A DNA stretch of 64,000 bases from Saccharibacter sp. EH611 (GTDB taxonomy: Bacteria; Pseudomonadota; Alphaproteobacteria; Acetobacterales; Acetobacteraceae). The number at the start of each line of letters is the position of its first letter. The stretch's first letter is position 1. Of this stretch, positions 44,998 through 54,684 are shown one piece after another. Location of the stretch: assembly GCF_009834765.1 (NCBI RefSeq), contig NZ_WVHP01000003.1:1-64000 (forward strand), written 5' to 3'. The position numbers and the translations under genes are program-made. The notes beneath the pieces were generated by a model. That model made no database searches and had not been told where the DNA came from. It saw only the letters and a program-made list of their open reading frames with translations.

Positions 44998-47753
44998 ACC
45001 GGAATCTCTTCCATTTCATAGCACTCAACCATATCACCCTCACGCAGGTCGTTATAGCCCGCGAAGGAGAGACCACATTCATAGCCACGTGCCACTTCAC
45101 GGACATCGTCCTTAAAGCGTTTCAGCTGGCTCAGATCGCCTTCATGGATCACCACATTGTCACGCAGCAAACGTACGCCACAGCCGCGCTTGACCATACC
45201 TTCGGTTACGTAACAACCAGCCACCTTGCCAACGCGCGTAATGCTGAAGACCTGGCGAATTTCGGCATAGCCCAAGAACTTCTCGCGATGTTTCGGTGCA
45301 ATCTTACCCTTGACCAGTTTCTCCACATCATCAGCAACCTGATAAATAATGGAGTAATAGCGGATATCCACACCGTCACGCTGCGCGAGACCACGAGCTT
45401 GTGTCGTTGCACGCACATTGAAAGCCACAATCACTGCATTGGACGCTTTAGCAAGCTGCACGTCACTTTCAGTAATCTGTCCAACACTCGTGCTCAACAC
45501 ACGCACGGCCACTTCCTCATGCGACAGCTTTTCCACCGTCGCTTTCAGCGCTTCAGATGATCCCTGAACGTCCGCTTTAATCAGCAGCGCCACTTCCTTC
45601 TGCTCACCAGCCTGAATACGGGCCAGCATCTGGTCAAGCGTTCCACGAGCAGCGACCTGCATCGCTGTGGCTTTTTCACGAATCTTCCGCTGACGGAATT
45701 CGCTGATCTCACGAGCGCGATTTTCGTTTTCAACGACAACGAACAAGGAGCCAGCATCCGGAACACCTGTCATCCCCAGAACTTCGACCGGCACAGAGGG
45801 GCCAGCCTTCTGGATTTGACGGCCACGATCATCGAGAAGCGCACGCACACGCCCCCAATGCGCCCCAGCAACCACGATATCACCGCGCTTAAGCGTTCCT
45901 TTCTGAACCAGCACTGTCGCGACAGAACCGCGACCGCGATCTAAGCGGCTTTCCACCACAGCACCCTGTGCAGGACGGTTCGGGTTAGCTTTCAGATCCA
46001 AGATCTCAGCCTGCAGGGAAATCCCTTCAAGAAGCTCATCTAGACCCTGACGCTGGCGTGCAGACACTTCGATTTCCTGTGTATCGCCGCCCATGCTTTC
46101 TACCACGACTTCGTGGTTAAGAAGCTCATTGCGCACACGATCAGGATTCGCTCCTGTCTTATCAATCTTGTTGATCGCCACAATCATCGGCACTTCAGCA
46201 GCTTTCGCGTGCTTAATGGCCTCAATCGTCTGTGGCATCACACCATCATCGGCAGCGACAACCAGCACAACAATATCAGTGACAGAAGCACCACGCGCAC
46301 GCATAGCTGTGAAGGCTTCATGGCCTGGCGTATCAATGAAAGTCACCTTGCGATCAGATGATGGCATACTCACCTGATAGGCCCCGATATGCTGGGTAAT
46401 ACCCCCTGCTTCAGCATCGGTTACTGTTGTGGTGCGCAGCGCATCCAGCAAGGAAGTCTTACCATGGTCAACATGACCCATGACCGTCACAACAGGGGAG
46501 CGTGGTTTCAGATCTTCTTCACGATCTTTGATGTTTTCAAGACCCAGCTCAACGTCACTGTCGGAGACACGCTTTACGCGATGACCAAACTCATTGACCA
46601 CAAGTTCAGCTGTATCAGCATCAATACTCTGTGCAGCTGTCGCCATGACCCCCATTTTCATCAGAGTCTTAATCACTTCACCCTGACGAACTGCCATACG
46701 ATTAGCCAACTCACCGACAGAAATCGTCTCAGGCACGGTCACATCACGCACAACACGCACTTGATCAGAACGGAGACGCTCTAGCTCAGCTTGACGACGC
46801 TCACGATCACGCTGACGACGCACAGAAGCCAAAGAGCGCGTTTTGCCATCATCGCCTTCAATAGCAGCACGCACATCAATACGACCAGAACGACGATCCT
46901 GATTGCCACCACCACGGCGCGACTGCGAACGACGTGATTGCTGCGAGGAACGACGTGGCGAACCACCGCCGCCACCACCGCGGCGTCCATCATCCTCGCC
47001 GCCATTGCGACCACGTAAATGCAACGTTTCACTCTTACGAGACGACGATGCAGAAGAAGATGATGAGGAGGAGGAGGCAGATGACGAAGATGACGCATTC
47101 GAGCGTGTTGTCACTGGGCGACTCGGCATAATCGCGCGCTCAGCAAGTGGACGCAAACGCTGCGTTGGCTCGGCAATTTGCACACCGCCTGTTGACGTTG
47201 GCTTCAATGGCGGCGGCGCAGCCTTACGCTTCTCTTCTTGTTTAGCCTGATGAAGAGCAGCGGCTTCTTTCTCGTTCTGACGCTCAGCGGCTTCCGCTTC
47301 ACGCGCCTGGGACGCTTCCTCCGCCTGCTTAGCCTCGGCCTCAGCTTTTAGACGCGCTTCTTCTTCCGCAGCAGAGCGAATGCGAATCTTTTCAGCTTCA
47401 CGCTTGGCGGCTTCCTCTTCAATCTGCCGCTGCTTCATCTGCTCCAGAACGCGCTGACGCTTCTCAAGCTCTGATGCCGTTAAACCGCGAGCGCCAATAG
47501 GCCCACGTCCACCGCGACCACCAGCCCCGCCATGCCGTTTTGGCTTACGGACCTCAACCCGGACCTCTTTTGATCGCCCGTGGCTAAAACTCTGCCGCAC
47601 AGAGCCTGCATCAACGGTGCGTCCCCCCTCTTTTCGTCCCGCTGGACGTAAAGAGAGGCGGCCCCCACCTTTATTCTGCCCGTTCTTAGGAGCCCCCTCT
47701 TTCGGAGCCCCAGTCCGGTTTCCGTCTTGGTTGCGCTCGTTGCCGTCGCTCAT
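44994..47753 (-). CDS. infB: Translation initiation factor IF-2
   Basis: The GTPase that places initiator tRNA on the 30S subunit, 919 residues. The GTPase motifs are [35 protein letters not shown] and VAINKIDK; domains II-IV follow. The N-terminal 350 residues are low complexity: Gly/Arg-rich at first, then an Ala/Glu/Lys coiled helix (about residues 85-190), then an almost pure serine run around residues 217-240 and an Arg/Gly/Ser stretch before the conserved IF2_N region ([19 protein letters not shown]). It overlaps rbfA by 4 bp and follows the YlxR-like gene by 15 bp. Confidence 0.98.
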   Translation of the reverse strand: MSDGNERNQDGNRTGAPKEGAPKNGQNKGGGRLSLRPAGRKEGGRTVDAGSVRQSFSHGRSKEVRVEVRKPKRHGGAGGRGGRGPIGARGLTASELEKRQRVLEQMKQRQIEEEAAKREAEKIRIRSAAEEEARLKAEAEAKQAEEASQAREAEAAERQNEKEAAALHQAKQEEKRKAAPPPLKPTSTGGVQIAEPTQRLRPLAERAIMPSRPVTTRSNASSSSSASSSSSSSSASSSRKSETLHLRGRNGGEDDGRRGGGGGGSPRRSSQQSRRSQSRRGGGNQDRRSGRIDVRAAIEGDDGKTRSLASVRRQRDRERRQAELERLRSDQVRVVRDVTVPETISVGELANRMAVRQGEVIKTLMKMGVMATAAQSIDADTAELVVNEFGHRVKRVSDSDVELGLENIKDREEDLKPRSPVVTVMGHVDHGKTSLLDALRTTTVTDAEAGGITQHIGAYQVSMPSSDRKVTFIDTPGHEAFTAMRARGASVTDIVVLVVAADDGVMPQTIEAIKHAKAAEVPMIVAINKIDKTGANPDRVRNELLNHEVVVESMGGDTQEIEVSARQRQGLDELLEGISLQAEILDLKANPNRPAQGAVVESRLDRGRGSVATVLVQKGTLKRGDIVVAGAHWGRVRALLDDRGRQIQKAGPSVPVEVLGMTGVPDAGSLFVVVENENRAREISEFRQRKIREKATAMQVAARGTLDQMLARIQAGEQKEVALLIKADVQGSSEALKATVEKLSHEEVAVRVLSTSVGQITESDVQLAKASNAVIVAFNVRATTQARGLAQRDGVDIRYYSIIYQVADDVEKLVKGKIAPKHREKFLGYAEIRQVFSITRVGKVAGCYVTEGMVKRGCGVRLLRDNVVIHEGDLSQLKRFKDDVREVARGYECGLSFAGYNDLREGDMVECYEMEEIPV

Positions 47754-47768
47754 AGTTCCGCCTGTTCC

Positions 47769-48428
47769 TTACTGACCCGTGCCCTGTGGGCCTGGGAGCG
47801 AACCTTCGATCACCCCCGTCAATCTCTTATATTCCGTTATCAGACGCCGCGCTAATGCCCCCGGTGCCATAACAGCATAGACTGCATGGTCACGTCCGAA
47901 GACTGAAGCGAGCACCCGGCTCTCTAGCTGGACAACCGGCACATCCCGATGCCCAGACATCAACCGTGAAAGCTCATCCCGACTGGCGTCTGCCGCACAT
48001 ATCACAACCCCAACCTGACCAGAAGCGATCCGCTCCCGGCACTTCTGGAATCCACAAACGGCTTCACCCGCTCGCCGCCCCAGACTGATACCATCCTGAA
48101 GACGCTTTGCCAGCCCCTCAGTAACGAGGTTGGGCAAATGTTCAGGCAGTTTTACCTGTCGGCGAGCTCCCCGCGCAAATACACGGGAAAGCTGTGGATT
48201 GCTAAGCACCTCTCGATCAGCACAGAGCCACATACCCCGACCGGGCAGACGCGCTGCCAAATCTGGCACAATGTCTCCGCCCGGTGCTACGACAAAGCGC
48301 AGCATATTCTCAGGATGATCATGCCGACGGCTTAGCAAGCAACGCCTTAAGGAAGCAGTGCGTTTGCCTCCCTTCCTTAAGGGTCCGTCATCAATATCAA
48401 GACACTTAGACGTTGCTCGATTCTCCAC
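47769..48428 (-). CDS. YlxR/DUF448 RNA-binding protein with L7Ae-like C-terminal part
   Basis: About 219 residues if started at the GTG at 48428; the frame is open to 48524, but that would overlap nusA by 119 bp. The DUF448 domain reads RRCLLSRRHDHPENMLRFVVAPGG, DLAARLPGRGMWLCADREVL and appears to lack the usual GR-C pattern of shorter YlxR proteins only in detail. The C-terminal half (LGRRAGEAVCGFQKC, GVVICAADASRDELSRL) resembles the L7Ae/L30e RNA-binding fold, a combination common in Alphaproteobacteria. It sits between nusA and infB, the conserved place for this gene. Likely RNA-binding; precise role unknown. Confidence 0.85.
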   Translation of the reverse strand: MENRATSKCLDIDDGPLRKGGKRTASLRRCLLSRRHDHPENMLRFVVAPGGDIVPDLAARLPGRGMWLCADREVLSNPQLSRVFARGARRQVKLPEHLPNLVTEGLAKRLQDGISLGRRAGEAVCGFQKCRERIASGQVGVVICAADASRDELSRLMSGHRDVPVVQLESRVLASVFGRDHAVYAVMAPGALARRLITEYKRLTGVIEGSLPGPQGTGQ

Positions 48429-49980
48429 CTTCAGGCGTCTCGCTCTGAGCTGAAGCGCCATCCGCAGCTGCTGTCGATTCGTCACCTTCAAACCAGTGGG
48501 CGCGTGCAGCCATAATGATTTCATTAGCTTCGTCTTCGCTTAGACGCTCTTTTCCAAGAATCTCAACAAGCTCATCACCTGCCAAGTCAGCCAAATCATC
48601 TAAGGTTTTAATACCTTTTTCACCAAGTTCTACAAGAATCTTTGGAGAAAAAGCACCCATCGCCACAATATCGTCGGTAACACCTAGGGTCTTGCGCTCT
48701 TCATCAAGAGCACGCTCACGTCCCTCAAGATACTCGTTGGCACGATTCATGAGCTCTTCAGCGACACTTTCGTCAAAACCCTCAATGTCATGAAGCTCAT
48801 GTGGCTCGGCATAAGCGAGATCTTCAATCGTGTGATAGCCCTCTGTCACCAGAAGCCCAGCAATCACGTCATCAACGTCTAGATGATCCACAAACAGTGC
48901 TGTCCGCTTGCGGAACTCTTCCTGACGTCGTTCAGATTCTTCAGCTTCAGTGAGAATATCAATATCCCACCGTGTCAGCTGGCTGGCAAGACGCACATTC
49001 TGCCCACGCCGGCCAATAGCCAAAGAAAGCTGCTCATCTGGCACCACCACTTCGACACGTCCAGCGTCTTCATCCATCACCACTTTGGAGACTTCAGCTG
49101 GTGCCAAAGCATTCACCACAAAGGTTGCTGCTTGTGGGCTCCAAGGAATAATATCAATCTTCTCACCCTGAAGCTCCGCCACGACAGCCTGAACGCGTGA
49201 CCCGCGCATACCCACACAAGCACCGACAGGATCAATAGACGTATCACGAGAAAGGACAGCCATCTTTGCACGAGAACCTGGGTCACGTGCGACAGCCTTA
49301 ATCTCAATAATCCCGTCATAAATCTCTGGCACTTCTTGAACAAAAAGCTTCGCCAAGAAACCTGGGTGAGATCGCGATAAGAAAATCTGCGGACCGCGTG
49401 GCTCATCCCGTACGTCGTAAATATACGCACGAATACGGTCGGAATTTCTAAAGGACTCGCGCGGGATCAGCTCATCACGGCGCAACAGCCCTTCTGCATG
49501 GCCAATTTCGACCATAAGATTACCGTATTCCGTCTGCTTGACGGTACCGTTAATGATCTCGCCTACGCGATCCTTAAACTCATCATACTGACGCTTACGC
49601 TCATATTCACGCACGCGTTGTACGATCACCTGCTTTGCCGTTTGAGCTGCAATACGCCCAAAATCAATCGGCGGAAGCGGGTCGATCAGATGTTCGCCTT
49701 CTTGAATATCGGGCTGGAATTTCCGCGCGATATGCAAAGGAATCTGTGTATCTTCATTTTCAACCGTCTCGACCGCTTCAGTCCAACGACTCAGGCGTAC
49801 TTCGCCTGTTTTACGGTCGATCGTGGCACGAATATCTTTTTCATGCCCATATTTCGCCCGCCCAGCCTTCTGGATAGCCTGTTCCATTGCTTCCAGAACC
49901 TGCTCGCGCTCAATATTCTTTTCCCGGCATACTGCATCAGCAACGAGCAGCAATTCGGGACGGGTAACAGACGTGTCCAT
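48406..49980 (-). CDS. nusA: Transcription termination/antitermination factor NusA
   Basis: Binds RNA polymerase and nascent RNA and modulates pausing, termination and antitermination. The 524-residue protein has the N-terminal RNAP-binding domain (LLLVADAVCREKNIEREQVLEAME), an S1 domain (VGEIINGTVKQTEYGNLMVEIG), two KH domains (DPVGACVGMRGSRVQAVVAEL and LSLAIGRRGQNVRLASQL) and C-terminal helix-hairpin-helix repeats (EGYHTIEDLAYA..., GEKGIKTLDDLADLAG) with an acidic end. It lies 37 bp after rimP in the operon. Confidence 0.97.
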   Translation of the reverse strand: MDTSVTRPELLLVADAVCREKNIEREQVLEAMEQAIQKAGRAKYGHEKDIRATIDRKTGEVRLSRWTEAVETVENEDTQIPLHIARKFQPDIQEGEHLIDPLPPIDFGRIAAQTAKQVIVQRVREYERKRQYDEFKDRVGEIINGTVKQTEYGNLMVEIGHAEGLLRRDELIPRESFRNSDRIRAYIYDVRDEPRGPQIFLSRSHPGFLAKLFVQEVPEIYDGIIEIKAVARDPGSRAKMAVLSRDTSIDPVGACVGMRGSRVQAVVAELQGEKIDIIPWSPQAATFVVNALAPAEVSKVVMDEDAGRVEVVVPDEQLSLAIGRRGQNVRLASQLTRWDIDILTEAEESERRQEEFRKRTALFVDHLDVDDVIAGLLVTEGYHTIEDLAYAEPHELHDIEGFDESVAEELMNRANEYLEGRERALDEERKTLGVTDDIVAMGAFSPKILVELGEKGIKTLDDLADLAGDELVEILGKERLSEDEANEIIMAARAHWFEGDESTAAADGASAQSETPEGGESSNV

Positions 49981-50017
49981 TAGATCGGACCTCCAACCAG
50001 CATCAGACGGGTCATCA

Positions 50018-50653
50018 TCAGTTCTTCTTCCCCGGCTTTTTAGGATTTAGTTTTGGCACACGGCCCTTTTTGCCGTTCTTTCCTTCCTCACCCTCTTCTG
50101 ACGCTTCTGCAAGAGCGGCACTCGCCTCAATCAGCTCATCAGTCAGAACAAGGCGCGCTTTACGCATATCCAGTAAAGGAAGAAGCACTTCATCTCCATT
50201 ATCCAAGCGGATAAGAGCTGATTGCCCGCGCAGGCCAAGAACCCTCCCAGCAAAACGCTTCCGACCGTCTATAGCAACGTCCATTTCAAGACGCACCAGA
50301 TGGCCTGCATAACGCTCCCAATCCTTAGGACGTGTCAGGGGGCGATCAATTCCAGCAGAGGAGACTTCCAGCATCCACGCTCCTGGAATCGGGTCGTCCA
50401 CATCCAAAACTGCTCCAACAGCATGGCTAATCTGCTCGCAATCATCAACAGTGATGAGAGCACCATTGCTACGGTCTGCCATGACCTGAACAGTGGGCGT
50501 TTCATGGCCGAGAACAGAGAGGCGCACCAGTTCAAAACCCATATCTTCAAGGGTTGGTGCAATCCGCTCTACGATACGCGCTTCGAGACCGCTTAAGCGT
50601 AAAATCCCGTTCGCTGGAAGCGTTGTGTCAGAAGAATGAGGAGTCTGGTCCAA
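50018..50653 (-). CDS. rimP: Ribosome maturation factor RimP
   Basis: Needed for 30S subunit assembly. The N-terminal domain reads [28 protein letters not shown], followed by [39 protein letters not shown] (present as [11 protein letters not shown] and [21 protein letters not shown]), both diagnostic. A long Lys/Glu-rich tail of about 35 residues ends KKPGKKN. No ATG lies at the N-terminus; the best start is a TTG at 50653, almost abutting the T-tract of an upstream hairpin (separate entry). It is the first gene of the operon through pnp. Confidence 0.93.
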   Translation of the reverse strand: MDQTPHSSDTTLPANGILRLSGLEARIVERIAPTLEDMGFELVRLSVLGHETPTVQVMADRSNGALITVDDCEQISHAVGAVLDVDDPIPGAWMLEVSSAGIDRPLTRPKDWERYAGHLVRLEMDVAIDGRKRFAGRVLGLRGQSALIRLDNGDEVLLPLLDMRKARLVLTDELIEASAALAEASEEGEEGKNGKKGRVPKLNPKKPGKKN

Positions 50654-50655
50654 AA

Positions 50656-50682
50656 CAAAAAAGGCGGCCCGTCAGGGCCACC
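50656..50682 (-). promoter_or_regulatory. Intrinsic-terminator-like hairpin upstream of rimP (candidate attenuator)
   Basis: On the minus strand, GGTGGCCC, loop TGAC, GGGCCGCC (complement of 50682-50663; 8 bp with one U-G) is followed immediately by TTTTTT and then GTTTTG leading into the rimP TTG start. No gene on this strand lies upstream that would need a terminator; the next gene (50902) points away. It therefore sits inside the rimP operon leader. Control of the operon by premature termination, possibly by NusA itself, is the natural reading but is inferred. Confidence 0.7.
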
Positions 50683-50901
50683 CCCCAAAAGAGCGGAAGT
50701 GAAAGGAAACGCATTCTTGATACGGAAACCCCTCACAGGATGCAAGTCTTTCCTTCTTTAAGGCTACCACACCGCTCTCGTTTTTCTTGATTCTGGACTT
50801 ATTTCCCAAAATCATTCTGTCGACGCTCTAACATTGCATGTCATCATGCGATATTCTGCACCTAATCGTGGATCGAATGCAGAGGCGGACCATCACTTAT
50901 C

Positions 50902-52185
50902 ATGCTGACATCGCTTATTCCCCGACTCAGTAAAGCCATGCCGCTGATGATGGTAACATTTCTGTTACTTCTTGCCCTTCAGCTCAGCCTGATGCTCCAT
51001 CTTTCCTGGCACCTGCTCGCCCATTGGGTTGCCGCTCTTCTAGATGCTGGGCGGCCTTTATACCTGCCACTTGGCGTAGTAACGTTCGCCTTAACGCTCT
51101 TGGGCGTGTTCTATGATCGCTCATCAGACCGTCTGCTCCAGCGTGGACTGCAGCGCCGTAAAACATTAACGACCTCTTTCCTTACTCTTTTCACGCATCG
51201 TCGTCACCTTGAGGAAATCATGGTGCGTGACCAGCACGAATCGTCCCTTAATGCGGAAGAATTGGCAACGTCCCTACGCGCCCGTGTGATCGGTCAGGAC
51301 GCAATCTGCACGGATATTGCCCAACAGCTTCGCAGACGCTTAGCACTGCGTGTCCATGATAAACCCGTCGGTATTTTCCTATTTGCAGGGCCTGCTGGCA
51401 ACGGAAAGAAATATCTCGCCAAGCAACTCTCTCGTCATATGGATCGACCTCTGCTCACCCTTGATGTGACCGATCTCTCAAGTCCTTATGCATTATCCCT
51501 GCTATGGGGGGCACCTAATACACCTACCGGGGCCGCAACACCGGGCCTTTTGACACGACAGGTCAAAGCACACCCAACCTCTATTATTGTGCTGGAAGAT
51601 ATTGAGAAAGCACATTCAGCCGTGCTGAAAAAGCTCCTCACAGCTTGGAATGATGGCGCTCTTCAAGACAATGCCACGCATGAAACGCTTTCTATCAAAC
51701 GATGTATTTTCATCCTCACCTCTACTGTGGCAGCACAAGACCTCTCCCATTGTGCAGAACTCTCTACATCCGATACGGAGCGCAGACGCGGTGATGCCGT
51801 TGCCCTTCTGCGCCGAGCGGATTTCCCGGCTGATATCCTCAATCGTCTTGACCGTCTTTTCCTCTTCCGTCCTCTGAGCGACCGCGATATGGCACGCGTT
51901 GCTGCTTTGGAAATGGAACAGATGGTCGAAGGATACGGCCTTCACCTTCCCCCTGGTGGAATAGACCCCACACCATTGCAACGCGTGATCACGCTCAATA
52001 AGGAACGTCACGTTATCAGCACGGTACGAGATCTGTTGCGTTTCGTTGAAGACATGATCAGTGATGGGCTGATTGCGGCTCAGCAGCAAGGCAAACGCCG
52101 CGTTAAACTCACCTTCCATGATGGACGAATTATCGTGGAAAGTGATGATACCCACGATACACGCCTTAGCCAAACGAGCTTATAA
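50902..52185 (+). CDS. Membrane-anchored ClpB-D2-like AAA+ protein with degenerate motifs
   Basis: A 427-residue protein. Residues about 13-70 hold two hydrophobic segments (MPLMMVTFLLLLALQLSLML and LYLPLGVVTFALTLLGVF), followed by a basic linker and one AAA+ module resembling the second ATPase domain of ClpB/ClpA: VIGQDAICTDIAQQLRRR, FLFAGPAGNGKKYLAKQL, IIVLEDIEKAHSAVLKKLL, IFILTST and FPADILNRLDRLFLF. The Walker A reads GPAGNGKK with Lys where Thr/Ser binds Mg, the Walker B acids read LED instead of LDE, the sensor-1 Asn is Thr, and the aromatic pore loop (GYVG in ClpB) is absent (GAPNTPTG). The arginine finger region is kept. No N domain, no first ATPase domain. It starts an apparent two-gene unit with the next gene. 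Confidence 0.8.
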   Translation: MLTSLIPRLSKAMPLMMVTFLLLLALQLSLMLHLSWHLLAHWVAALLDAGRPLYLPLGVVTFALTLLGVFYDRSSDRLLQRGLQRRKTLTTSFLTLFTHRRHLEEIMVRDQHESSLNAEELATSLRARVIGQDAICTDIAQQLRRRLALRVHDKPVGIFLFAGPAGNGKKYLAKQLSRHMDRPLLTLDVTDLSSPYALSLLWGAPNTPTGAATPGLLTRQVKAHPTSIIVLEDIEKAHSAVLKKLLTAWNDGALQDNATHETLSIKRCIFILTSTVAAQDLSHCAELSTSDTERRRGDAVALLRRADFPADILNRLDRLFLFRPLSDRDMARVAALEMEQMVEGYGLHLPPGGIDPTPLQRVITLNKERHVISTVRDLLRFVEDMISDGLIAAQQQGKRRVKLTFHDGRIIVESDDTHDTRLSQTSL

Positions 52186-52195
52186 GGATCAGAGT

Positions 52196-53116
52196 ATGAT
52201 GACCTCCCTCTATCACCTCTGGCATCGTGCTGGCCTTTGGCGTGCCTGCCTCATCATCAGCGTGCTCTCTTTAACGATGGCGGCTTTTCTACCAACCGCC
52301 TCCTTAAAACACCTCGCCCCTTGGCTACCCGGCAAAGCGCCGCCTCTCCTTGCCCCAGCCAAAGACACGGCACACCCGCGCCCTCCCGAGGGTGGTGGTG
52401 ACACTGAAGGCGGGAAGGTTGCTTATTTAGACCCGTCGCAAAGCGTGTCTGACCGTGCTCCATTAGCTGGACACGTCTTTCCATTACCTGAAGGACAGTG
52501 GCACCCCGTTCTTGCTGCACAAACCAACGACCGTGCAGCGTTCTCTTTCCTCGCCCTCATCCGCACTGATCATGGCGCCGTCACGGGCTTTATCACCCTT
52601 CAAACCAACCAAAATCCTGTTCCTGCGGAGTTAGTCGAAAGTCTTCTTACGCCATGCCACGATGACCGCAATTACACGAACCTCAACCAAGAAGCCCCCG
52701 ACATGGCCGATTGTGTGTATGTCGCCAATGCCGTGCTGGAAAAAGGAATGGTCAGTAATAATCCACTGATTGCTGAAGCCGTCGCGCATGTTCAACAGCT
52801 TGGCTTTCCGCTCCCCCCTCTCATGATCGTAACGGGATGGCGTCATATTAGTGCCGCGAAAAACGGACTTGCCCAAACAGCTACTGAAGATGTCTTGCTC
52901 TCACCTTTAGACCGCGAAACGCATCAAATGCTCGCTCCACCTGATGTCTGGAGCAAGGAGACGATCACCGCCAATCCAGTCGCTGAAGAATTCATCAATA
53001 AAGTCCTTCATTGGGCGCCTTATTGGCAAAAAGGACTGCTTCAAGCCTTCATCGACCCTAAGAGCATTGAATTCCTACCCGTTGAAGCCACTCGTGACCC
53101 TATGGCCCCTCAATGA
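52196..53116 (+). CDS. Membrane-anchored protein of unknown function, partner of the AAA+ protein
   Basis: A 306-residue protein from ATG 52196, preceded by AAGGA; the frame is open upstream inside the AAA+ gene. One N-terminal membrane segment (about residues 13-33, WRACLIISVLSLTMAAFLPTA) is followed by a Pro/Gly-rich linker and a domain of about 220 residues that should lie outside the cytoplasm by the positive-inside rule. Visible blocks are FSFLALIRTDHGAVTGFITL and MADCVYVANAVLEKGM, with two cysteines (TPCHDD and ADCVYV). I recognise no family. It starts 10 bp after the AAA+ stop, so both are co-transcribed, and its end overlaps the convergent ABC gene by 7 bp. Confidence 0.75.
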   Translation: MMTSLYHLWHRAGLWRACLIISVLSLTMAAFLPTASLKHLAPWLPGKAPPLLAPAKDTAHPRPPEGGGDTEGGKVAYLDPSQSVSDRAPLAGHVFPLPEGQWHPVLAAQTNDRAAFSFLALIRTDHGAVTGFITLQTNQNPVPAELVESLLTPCHDDRNYTNLNQEAPDMADCVYVANAVLEKGMVSNNPLIAEAVAHVQQLGFPLPPLMIVTGWRHISAAKNGLAQTATEDVLLSPLDRETHQMLAPPDVWSKETITANPVAEEFINKVLHWAPYWQKGLLQAFIDPKSIEFLPVEATRDPMAPQ

Positions 53117-54684
53117 TGCCCTTGGCCAATCACGCGACCAAGGCGCTTTTCGGCCATACGCGCAAGGCGGACAAAGGGGAGGCCAATCAACAAATAAGCC
53201 AACCCCACCATTAAGCCCGTCCCCACATAATCGTAATACGTGGAGGACAGACGAATATAGGTCTGGCTTAGCTCTGTCAGCGTAATGACAGAGACCAATG
53301 AGCTATCTTTAATAAGCGCAATAAAATCATTGGTCATCACGGGCACAACGGTGCGAAAAGCTTGCGGCACGACGACTAAGCGCAACGCCTGAAAATGTGT
53401 CATATTAAGCGCGATCGCAGCTTCCATCTGGCCACGTGGAACAGACAGCAAGCCAGCACGATAATTTTCAGCCTCATAGGCCGCATAATTAAAGCCCAAC
53501 GACAACACCCCTGCAACAAAAGGGGATAAGCGAATCCCAAAAGCGGGAAGCCCATAGAAAATGAACAATACTTGGATCAACAACGGTGTACCACGCACGA
53601 TTTCCACGTAAGTACCGCACAGAATCTTGATAGAGGTTGCCCCGTAATGCCGCCCCAACGCGAGAACGACCCCCATGGCAACCGCTAAAATCATCGCCAA
53701 GGCCGAAACCGCTAGGGTCATCACTGCGCCTTGGCCAATCAGAGGAATGAACCTTACGTAGCGATACATGATCGCATGAAAAGAGCTCCCCGACATACTC
53801 TCCATGGTGCGGCGATAATCTTCCCATGCTTGGGGCTTAATATCGAGCGTCGTTTTATCGCCCGTATAGGCCGCCATTTGCGGCGTCCATAAGTTCCAAC
53901 GCGCTAGAATGCGGTGCAACGTCCCGTCATGTTGCAACGTAGTCAGGGCATTATCCACCGCGTCGCGTAATGCCGGATTGTCTTTCGAAAATGCAATGCC
54001 ATAAGCGACCGTTCCAATCGGCGGCCCCACAAGCTTCATATCATCTGAACCGTAATAATGAGCAATCGGCTCATCAATCAACACCGCATCCAGACGGCCA
54101 TTCTTTAAGTCAGAAAAAAGATTGGTTTCTTCGTCATAAGAACGAACTGACACATTGTCTTGCTGTAATAAAAGGCGCTCTGCTGCTGTATTTTTGATCG
54201 TCCCCACCGCATGACCATTAAGAGCGGCAAGACTCTCCAACCCCTGCTGCTCACGCCGCACCATGATACGATCAGATGTCACATAGTAAGGATGGCTAAA
54301 CAGCACCGCTTCCTTATGCTCCGGCGTCATCTCAATGCCGTCAATCACCATGGCGTATAGACCACGAGACAATCCGGGGATAAGGCCGTCCCATCCATTT
54401 TGAATAAAGCGGGAATGGCGATGCAAATGCTGGGCAATAGCGCCCATCAGCTCATATTCAAACCCCGTAACACGCCCCTCTTTAGCAGGGTCATGAAACA
54501 CGTAAGGGACATTCGCTTCCCCATCTGACGCCCAAGGAAAATCATGCTCACTTTGCGCTCCAGGCACCACTAAGGCCGAGCTTGCTTGAGCGGGACATGA
54601 GGTCAGTACAGACGCAGCACTGCCGAGCACTAGCAGGCCACACACGATGAACCGCCCTAAAGAGCGCGCTATTGTTTGGATCAT
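53110..54684 (-). CDS. Polar amino-acid ABC importer: substrate-binding protein fused to permease
   Basis: A 524-residue fusion. After a signal/anchor (residues about 12-35) comes a family 3 solute-binding domain (VTGFEYELMGAIAQHL, WDGLIPGLSRGLYAMVIDGIEMTPE, AVLIDEPIAHYY, GIAFSKDNPALRDAVDNAL). A His/Glu/Gln-type permease follows (LIGQGAVMTLAVSALAMILA, YVEIVRGTPLLIQVLFIFYGLP, and the EAA loop QMEAAIALNMTHFQALRLVVVPQAFR). Such fusions import glutamine, arginine or related polar amino acids. The ATPase gene lies upstream with a 4-bp overlap (54681-54684). Confidence 0.93.
   Translation of the reverse strand: MIQTIARSLGRFIVCGLLVLGSAASVLTSCPAQASSALVVPGAQSEHDFPWASDGEANVPYVFHDPAKEGRVTGFEYELMGAIAQHLHRHSRFIQNGWDGLIPGLSRGLYAMVIDGIEMTPEHKEAVLFSHPYYVTSDRIMVRREQQGLESLAALNGHAVGTIKNTAAERLLLQQDNVSVRSYDEETNLFSDLKNGRLDAVLIDEPIAHYYGSDDMKLVGPPIGTVAYGIAFSKDNPALRDAVDNALTTLQHDGTLHRILARWNLWTPQMAAYTGDKTTLDIKPQAWEDYRRTMESMSGSSFHAIMYRYVRFIPLIGQGAVMTLAVSALAMILAVAMGVVLALGRHYGATSIKILCGTYVEIVRGTPLLIQVLFIFYGLPAFGIRLSPFVAGVLSLGFNYAAYEAENYRAGLLSVPRGQMEAAIALNMTHFQALRLVVVPQAFRTVVPVMTNDFIALIKDSSLVSVITLTELSQTYIRLSSTYYDYVGTGLMVGLAYLLIGLPFVRLARMAEKRLGRVIGQGHH

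Noticed and set aside
46903-47250. Plus-strand Pro/acidic-rich frame inside infB
   Set aside because: Mirror of the low-complexity Ser/Gly/Arg N-terminus of IF-2.
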